Shown piece after piece: positions 57,050 through 64,000 of a stretch of 64,000 nt of DNA. The stretch is taken from NCBI GenBank assembly GCA_905250075.1, contig CAJNOP010000213.1:116899-180898 (forward strand), written 5' to 3'. Position numbers and translations under genes: made by a program. The notes beneath the pieces were generated by a model. That model was given only the letters and a program-made list of their open reading frames with translations, made no database searches and was not told the origin of the DNA. Each line of letters starts with the position of its first letter. The first letter of the stretch is position 1. Origin of the DNA: Rotaria sp. Silwood1 (Eukaryota > Rotifera > Eurotatoria > Philodinida > Philodinidae).

Positions 57050-57335
57050 GACGAATGAGTGCGTTACCATTTTAATGTTTTTTTCTCCTCTCATAAGTTT
57101 TGAACAGTTTACTAGAAAAACGTGAGTGATATATTATTTTGTTTCTTAAATTATGCTTTACAAAATAAACTTCTTATTGTTTGTAGGAGCTAGTTAGGTA
57201 CAAAAGGGACAATGTTTATTTTGTAAAGCATAATTAAAGAAACAACATACGATTTTGCTCATGCTTTCCTAGTAAACTGTTCAAATTTTTTGAGAAGAAC
57301 AAAAAAATACATTGAAATGGTAATACATTCACTCT
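57050..57335. repeat. Inverted repeat downstream of the permease gene
   Basis: Arms of about 110-120 bp face each other around a loop of roughly 40 bp at 57171-57210. Clear blocks are ATTATGCTTTACAAAATAAAC (57151-57171) with GTTTATTTTGTAAAGCATAAT, and AACAGTTTACTAG with CTAGTAAACTGTT. It ends about 35 bp beyond the permease stop codon, so it may be transcribed in the 3' UTR. Confidence 0.75.
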
Positions 57336-57371
57336 TCTAGCGCTTGAGTTAGCAGAACAAGTCGGAAATAG

Positions 57372-59018
57372 TTACAAAATATATCGCCAAGCTGCATGCC
57401 TATCACCTAAATTACGAATCTGTTCTTCAGTCATTTTCTCATAGCCCCATTGTCGTCTATCTTCCATAGTATATATTTTAAATATATCCGTTGTCACTTG
57501 ATCTTTATTGATGACTGATGGCGTTGCCGTACTATCAATCGATCCATATAAACGATCACGTCGTCGGTTTTCCATATGAAGACCAATTAAAAGAATAGTC
57601 AAGGCAATCAAACTCATTGTACAAAACCCAAGGTTGATTGCATGACCGAGAATATAATGAGGTGCATCTTGCGATCTATATAATTGTCCGCTAATAACTC
57701 CACCGATACTTCCGACCGATAGCATAAATGCCAGTGCCGTAGCTCGTTTTGTATGTGGACTAATATTACACGAAAGAAATGTGATACATGTAGCAACACA
57801 AGGTGATATGCCACCAGTCGCGAGAAAAACAGCAAAATATTTCACATTCAAATTTTGCGCTATAATTAAGATAACAAAACCTGTCATACTAATTGCTAAC
57901 CATGATAGAATAAACATAGAACGATGGGCATATTTATCTGAAAAATAAGCTGTAGTCATTGTTGTAATGAATGCAAATGCATATGGTGGTGTTGTGAGAA
58001 GTTGAGCTTGATAAGTGACGAATCCAAGACTTAGTACAATAGTTGGGGAGAATAGCGAAAGAGAAAAGATTGATACCGACATACCAAGAAAACATAACGA
58101 CCAAATGTAGATTTTCCAGTCGGAAAATACCGAACGAACTTGAACCCAACTAAAATGTTCACTAGCACCTGGTCCAGCATCAGTACGTAGACGAACAAGT
58201 ACATGATTGCATTCTTGTTCGCTGAGAAACTTGGGTCGATCTGTAGGGAAATCATTAATGAGAAAGAAGGCAAGTAATCCAACAACAACAGTAACCAGTC
58301 CTTCTACATAAAAAATCCAACGCCAACCTTCTTGTTTACCTAATCCATCCATTTTATTAATGCCATAGGCGAGAATTCCACCAAAAGCACCAGCTAATGC
58401 AGCTGCAGAGAAAAGAATACTGATACGCCATGAAAGTTCACGTCTCTTATACCAACTTGACAGATAAAAGGTAGCACCTGAAACAAAAAGAAACAGTACA
58501 ATTTTGACTTTTAAAATTGATCAACAGATACCTGGAAAGAGACCTGATTCAGTTGCCCCCAATAGAAGTCGACAAATTAGAAGACTATGGTAAGATTTGA
58601 CAAGTCCCATACAAGTCATGACAGTTCCCCATGCAACCATAGTAAAAGGAATCCATCGACTTGGTCGACACTTTTTTAAAATCAAATTTGATGGAATTTC
58701 AAAGACGACATACGTTATAAAAAATACACTCAGACATGTGTTATATTCGATACTCGAAAGATTTAGCGATATTGTGAGACCATTCAATTTGGCTTGACCA
58801 ATATTGACTCGATCGAGAAAACTAAGTAAATAAAGTAAGGTCATTGTCGGAATAAGATGAAGATCCAATTTGCGAAGAATTTTCTCATCATCTGGCTCGT
58901 TCATTATTCCACTATTGGGTTGATTATTGTCATTAGCTAGGCTCACTTGATTTTCAATGCCCATCGATTCTAGACCTAGTAGTATAGCATTTTTTGTGCT
59001 ACTATTAGACTTGATCAT
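57372..59018 (-). CDS. MFS permease, ACS (allantoate/tartrate) type
   Basis: Two exons, 59018-58532 and 58477-57372, joined by a 54-bp intron, give 530 residues, normal for the anion:cation symporter branch of the major facilitator superfamily. Visible marks are LDRVNIGQAKLNGL (68-81, end of TM1), RLLLGATESGLFPG with the intron within the next codon, EGWRWIFYVEGLVTVVVG, a central hydrophilic loop, and multiple hydrophobic helices consistent with 12 membrane segments. Plasma-membrane uptake of a small organic anion (allantoate, nicotinate, tartrate or a peptide) is the family role; the substrate is not predictable here. The sequence looks closest to fungal members, which hints at horizontal acquisition followed by intron gain. 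All expected motifs are intact. Confidence 0.88.
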
Positions 59019-60064
59019 ATCAGGTTACAGTTACTGTCTTCAAGAGTTTAAACACTTTTGTAAAGAGATGTTTGTCTAGAAAGAGAAGAGCAGACCAGTA
59101 TCACAAGTATGAATATGAAGAAAGGAAAATTATTGGCACAGAAAATTGTTGATATTATATTATATTGAAAACTCAAAAATGAGAAACTTTGAACTGTATT
59201 CGATGAAACTTGCGTAACAAATTTCTCTTTTCCTATCAGTATGACAAGTTATTTCAGATCTTAATATCCTTTCAGCAAAACATTGAGACGAATTTTTCTA
59301 GGTTTTATGCCAAATCGTATGGATGGTTGTGTGAGTGTAGAGTATTGGTATCGATCTTGTGTGAGAGAGAGAGAGTAGATGTTTGTGTTCTTTGTATCAA
59401 CGCAACACATTTCAACTGACACTAAAAAGACAAATTAAAATACACGCTTTAAAATGGTGCTGAATTGTGGATCTCAGATCTGTTCATGTCCACAATTTAC
59501 AAGTCATAGAGTATGATAAGAAAACATGTTTTTCTTTTCTTAATTAATAGTTAAATATGATCTTCTACATCAAGATTATGAAATTTCGTATGAATTCTTA
59601 AGTTGTTATTATTATTATACGCGTAAACTCTTATTTGTGTTATTGCTTCTTTCTAACTAAAATGACAATGAGAAGAGACCCTGAAAATTAAGGATGATGT
59701 TTGTAGTTGACAGCATATTTAATACATCCCTGCTTTTATATATTTCATCATACTTTGTGTACAATTTTGCTATTTTGTTTGCTTCATATCAAAGTGTAGA
59801 TCGAGTACTTCTCTGGAGTATAAAGATTTTTACGTTTTTAAATTTTAAAGTAAATAAGAAATAATTTACTTGAAAAATCATTTTAAAATCTTTGTTGGAT
59901 CTTCAAAATGAATTCTATCGATTTGCATTTAAGAATTTTTTTATTCTGTCTTCTATGATAGATTTTATTCATGGTAAAATTTGAAGAAGTCCGAGTAAAA
60001 TTCTATAGAATAGTATCTTTAAATGTTTATGGACATGTAAAGGTTGATTACTTGATAAAATAGT
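59019..60064. other. Intergenic, nothing recognised
   Basis: AT-rich. A short GA tract lies at 59361-59375. No exon found. Confidence 0.4.
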
Positions 60065-60406
60065 TCAATCAGCTAAGCAGTCGATCAGTGGTATATTATA
60101 GTAAGCATGTTCTAATCTAGCTTTATTCCTAATGGTTCGATCATTTGGACCTACGTTCGATAGCTTGCTAAGAAACAAAATAATACAAATAATTGAAATA
60201 TTCAAATTTTCTCTTACATACCGATAGTCTTCTGCTTTCAGTGCTTTATCACTATCGCGTCCATACACCTAACAACATTTGAATTTCTTCATACCATCGA
60301 CACTATGAAGAACAAGAAAAAAAATGAAAATAACAGCAGAATTTATTTCTCAAGTATTTTTAACATATAGTGTTGGTACCTGGCTTATTAATACCACAAA
60401 GACAAT
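60065..60406 (-). CDS. Terminal exons of an unknown membrane protein
   Basis: Three exons on the minus strand, 60406-60380, 60268-60222 and 60167-60065, joined by GT..AG introns of 111 and 54 bp, form one open frame ending at a stop at 60065. The first encodes part of a hydrophobic segment (IVFVVLISQ), then VYGRDSDKALKAEDYR, then KLSNVGPNDRTIRNKARLEH to the end. This looks like the last transmembrane stretch and a short cytosolic tail. Upstream exons were not found with confidence, and the family is not recognised. Confidence 0.5.
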
Positions 60407-62182
60407 CTGATATTTCAGATAATGTTAATTACAAAACGTGATAGGGCACTCGAATCATATTACGAATTCATAGGTTTCATTCTGTAACAAATTAAAACAT
60501 CTCCATCTAGTCATTTGTGCATATTAGAAAATGACCTTATACTAGGTTTTAATACCCTAAAAAAACACAATAGTACTTCGTTGTAAATACTCCAGACGCG
60601 TGTCATTATTAAACAGATTTTTGAAATCGATTTTCTAAGATGTCTACAGTAATGATTTGACGAAGGCGCATAAAACGTTATATGGATTCACTACAAATTT
60701 TATAACTGATCCAAGTGAATTATGTATAGAATGAAATCATAAGTATACGTCGATATTTTAATATTAAATTTATGTATGTACTATTGAACTGAGCATCTAT
60801 GGAAAATAATTCGTACAAAATAACTTTTCAACACTAACTTTTTGAAAAAAATACTATTTTTTTTGCTTTTAAACTCATATTCTAACATTCTTTTACTGAA
60901 GAAAGTCATTCTTTTTATAAACAGGTTAAATTAATATTGGCATTCGTATTTTGAATAAGAAAAAATCTTTTATGAAGTAAGAGTTTACTAACACTTCAAC
61001 AAATACCTCACAGTTGAATATTACGATAGAAAGAAATGCTTGTTTGTAATAAAAAGAAAAAGTGCATACATGAATTAAAACAAGTTTAACTTCACTAAAA
61101 ACACGTCTTCGTCAAATTGTAAAAGTTGCATATAAGTCGATAACGGAATAACAACTCATTTGCATTATTTCCATTGAATGGTTAATCATACAGCATTTTT
61201 TTCAAACTTTTAACAAAATTTCTAGTGTGATTCATAGCTAGAACATCATTTTTGTAATATTTTCAATTCATTCAAAGACATAAGATCTTAAAAGAGTAAA
61301 GATAGCGAGAGCCTGTCTATCACCGTCTCTTCTTTTTTTCCTCTAATTGTTTTTTTTTCTATAAACTGTCGAGAAGTGTCAGTTATACGGTACTATAAAT
61401 CAACTATCTTCTGTTCCTCCAACAATCAATTTGCTTTATTGTGGAAATATTTATCTCTAATTGATGAACTTATGATATTCCAATATAGTTAAATTGAAGA
61501 AAATAAAAATATATATATAGTATTTTCATTGGATAAATATTTTTATACGAAAATATTGTTTTTTTTTCTGTTTCGAGATTTTAGTGTAGTTCATTCGATG
61601 ATACTTTTCAAGAGTTACAAAGCTATCGATTTTTTGCACATGGTTTTTTTCGTCGAAAAATTTATTTCTCGCCCTCTCAGCGCTCAGTTAAGTAATCAAG
61701 CCAATGAAAATGATGCTATTGTTGTTTAGATATCTACCATTTTGTAATCGAATAATTGTCACAACTTTTGTAATATAAACAAGTCTTGTAAATGTATGTT
61801 CAGTACGATTTGAAATTAGAGTGCAATAGACTGGAAACTGTTGAGTATTTACATGATGAAAACGATTGAGTGCAGTGAACATATAGAAATTTATAAGAAT
61901 GTTAGTTACGCTTTTTATTCTTGCATAAGAAATGAATTTGACAGCCAGTATTTAGAACTATAGAAAAGAAACCCATTCAGTCGACCGAAGTATTGTACAG
62001 TCAGACTATTTTTCATTATAACGATTCTATTACTATTTCATCTCTTGCAATTATCATTCAACATACTTGAAATGATCTCTACTGAAATAATAGTTAGAAC
62101 TACAGGATATTTTTTATTTTTAATAATTCTTATGCAAGCAAACTAAGCGACACTAAAAACTATACGAGTGTCTATTATTTGT
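60407..62182. other. Spacer, may hold upstream exons
   Basis: AT-rich. A minus-strand frame at 61688-61882 (FTALNRFHHVNTQQF) has some coding character and could be an exon of the preceding unknown gene. Nothing else supported. Confidence 0.35.
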
Positions 62183-63273
62183 TTATGCATTGAAAAACTT
62201 TCGTATAAATTCATCAGTGTTACAATCGTCGCTATTTTCGAATGCTTTATCGAAAAATTTGAATTTCTTTGTTGTTCCATCAATCTGGCAAACTATCCAA
62301 AAGTTCGCATCTGGTTGATTAACATATGGAACTCGAACAACTGTAAAGGGAAAATCCGAGTTTGAATCTTCGTTGGTACTGATAGTAACAGTAGCATCGG
62401 ATTTTGCTAGTTCTCCATCTTTGCTATATCTATGAACGGCATAAGCATATTTCATATTTGGTTCAAGTTTCACTTTAATAGTTTCGGGCCCACCACCTTC
62501 TCTACAGTCGTAATCGAGAGACACGTTTGGTTCTTGTTTTCGTGAGAAAAATACATGCCGTCCATCCGAAACATACACATGAGAATCGAGATCACTTAGT
62601 TGTTCACCCCATGTTAGCAAGAATTCAACTTCATCACTCTGCATTTGTCGATAGATAAAATAAGTAACCGATTCTGCCCCTCTATTTTGAAATACGATTC
62701 GTTGAAATTTTGCAATTTTATACTGAGCTTTATGTGTATTAATCACGACATCATAACAATTATTCGATAGATTTCGAGGTAGATTCACAATACCGACTTT
62801 ATCACTCGTGCCGGTAAAAACAACTTGGTCATTCAAGAGAAGTTGAACTGTAGTGTCAGCAATGACATTATTAATCGAATCATGAATGATATATTGCTTT
62901 GGCATGCAAATGTCACCTTTGGGTTCAATATGAATCGTCCATGTACCAATAACAGTTTTTGAATTCGGATAATAGATCGTCAATTGATATTGTCCATAAT
63001 TGTAAAAATTGAATTGATCAGTAGTAATGCTTGCTTCAATAATGATTCTCTCATTTGCCGTGTAATAAACAACTGAAAACGATACACCACTACATCCTTT
63101 AGGACCAATGAATGTAGTTGGAAGTGAGATCATGCCTGTGGTAACCTTAACACTTTCTGCCCATTGCAAGACAGACGATGCTTTGGAATCAATCGCAGAA
63201 AAATCAGCAGTGGACGAGTTCGACCATACTAGAGCAATTTCACGTGTTTTTGTGACTGTTGCAGTAGATACAC
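62183..63273 (-). CDS. DUF2135/YfaP-like protein, 3' exon
   Basis: The frame is open from about 63273 (possible acceptor AG at 63274-63275, minus strand) to the stop at 62183, about 360 residues; the ATG at 63169 is internal. Counting from that Met, beta-rich immunoglobulin-like strands occupy about 1-170, and residues 182-265 hold a DUF2135-type domain (LLTWGEQLSDLDSHVYVSDG, LDYDCREGGGPETIKV, YAYAVHRYSK), where an acidic WxxxxxDLDxHV core is characteristic. In bacteria this domain often accompanies von Willebrand A domains; here an N-terminal part with a signal peptide probably lies in upstream exons or beyond the window edge. Function unknown, probably extracellular. The bacterial-type domain in an animal-like gene hints at horizontal transfer. 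Confidence 0.65.
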
Positions 63274-64000
63274 CTTCAATAATTCAAATGTAGATGAGAT
63301 GACAAAAAGTAATGAAATGGTTTTGATTGTTAAAGTTCACAGATTGCAGACTGATCTCGTGTTAAATCTATTTCGAATATTCAACTTTTTTGAGAACATT
63401 CTCAGATAAACTTTCTCTAAAGCAAATGGCTTTCAATGAAATTTGTACTCAGTTGAAGAATGTTTCAAAATTGTGCAAGTTTCCTTAGAACAATAAAAAT
63501 TCTTTTCCTAGAATAAAGATTTGATCTGGAAAGAGTTTTCATTCCTTGTTCTTTCGAAAAATTTAAGTATTATCAGATGTTTTTCTACGTAAGGCATGAC
63601 CAACATACTTTGGGAAACTTATAAAATAGAAATACTGTAATATCTTTGCCAAGAGTATATGACTCATTATTCGCATAGCGAAATGTACTCTTGGAATTCA
63701 GAAGTCAATATAATACTACGCGAAAATAGTTTTACTCTGTTCTAGAAATACTCTTGTAAGCATCATTATGAAGACCGACGAAGTCTGTGAACGCATAACA
63801 GACCTACAGTGATAATGGGCTTTCTTTCCATTATTCAGACCTCTTTATGCTACGAAAAGCTAATGATGCTAATATCAAGAGTGATCACTATGAATTCTTC
63901 TTCTACTAAATGACTTCATTGTTACTTTCATTGCTACATCACTACTTCTTTTGTTTCTGAACACCTGAAGAATTAGGTTGATAATGTTGATATTTTCAGT
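63274..64000. other. Right edge, no gene resolved
   Basis: Should contain the upstream intron and exons of the DUF2135-type gene, but no exon could be placed. A small palindrome TTCGCATAGCGAA lies near 63670. Confidence 0.35.

Overview
The window looks like a metazoan nuclear scaffold, most probably from a bdelloid rotifer. Four signs point there: AT-rich DNA; compact genes with many short introns (most inferred ones are 44-66 bp, GT..AG); animal-specific genes (secretin-type and EGF-7TM receptors, an alpha carbonic anhydrase, EF-hand and TRAF-like zinc-finger proteins) mixed with fungal- or bacterial-type families (an ACS/allantoate-type MFS permease, a PTR2-type peptide transporter, DUF2135 and DUF4139 proteins); and many tracts of the hexamer TGTGGG, the telomeric repeat type reported for bdelloids. 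Two 100-N runs mark assembly gaps of unknown size.

Layout: 1-15 kb holds intact small genes (EF-hand, Cys-rich exon, histidine phosphatase, RING/TRAF zinc finger, carbonic anhydrase, EGF-7TM receptor). 15.2-17.7 kb is repetitive, with two adjacent foldback elements. 20-22 kb has degenerate telomere-like hairpins. 22.7-25.0 kb is a three-exon membrane-tethered NHL-propeller gene on the minus strand. 25.6-28.8 kb holds gene fragments between telomere-like hairpins. 29.1-30.5 kb is a DUF4139-type secreted protein. 31.6-36.6 kb holds a tRNA-like repeat, a gap, a 32-bp minisatellite with a G-quadruplex-like tail, the largest telomere-like hairpin, and a non-autonomous hAT-like element with a perfect 8-bp target duplication inside another hairpin. 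38.0-38.8 kb is a dienelactone hydrolase gene. 40.5-41.7 kb is a broken peptide-transporter gene that ends in a TGTGGG tract. 42.2-43.4 kb is bounded by inverted arrays of a 20-bp repeat. 45.5 kb is a small conserved-looking protein. 46.9-49.9 kb is a divergent pair, a secretin-type receptor and an OTU-like gene, both carrying reading-frame breaks, separated by hairpin, MITE and hairpin. A 548-bp near-perfect palindrome follows, then a gene-poor stretch to 57 kb, an MFS permease, terminal exons of an unknown membrane protein, and a DUF2135-type gene at the right edge.

The most unusual signal is a dispersed family of about 18 inverted repeats whose arms are telomeric hexamers. They always run G-rich then C-rich, the order of a telomere-telomere fusion, yet many share a purine-rich loop core, which favours a mobile or copied element. 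They border several broken genes. No metabolic operon links the genes. All exon joins, homologies and the taxonomic call come from reading the sequence without database searches.
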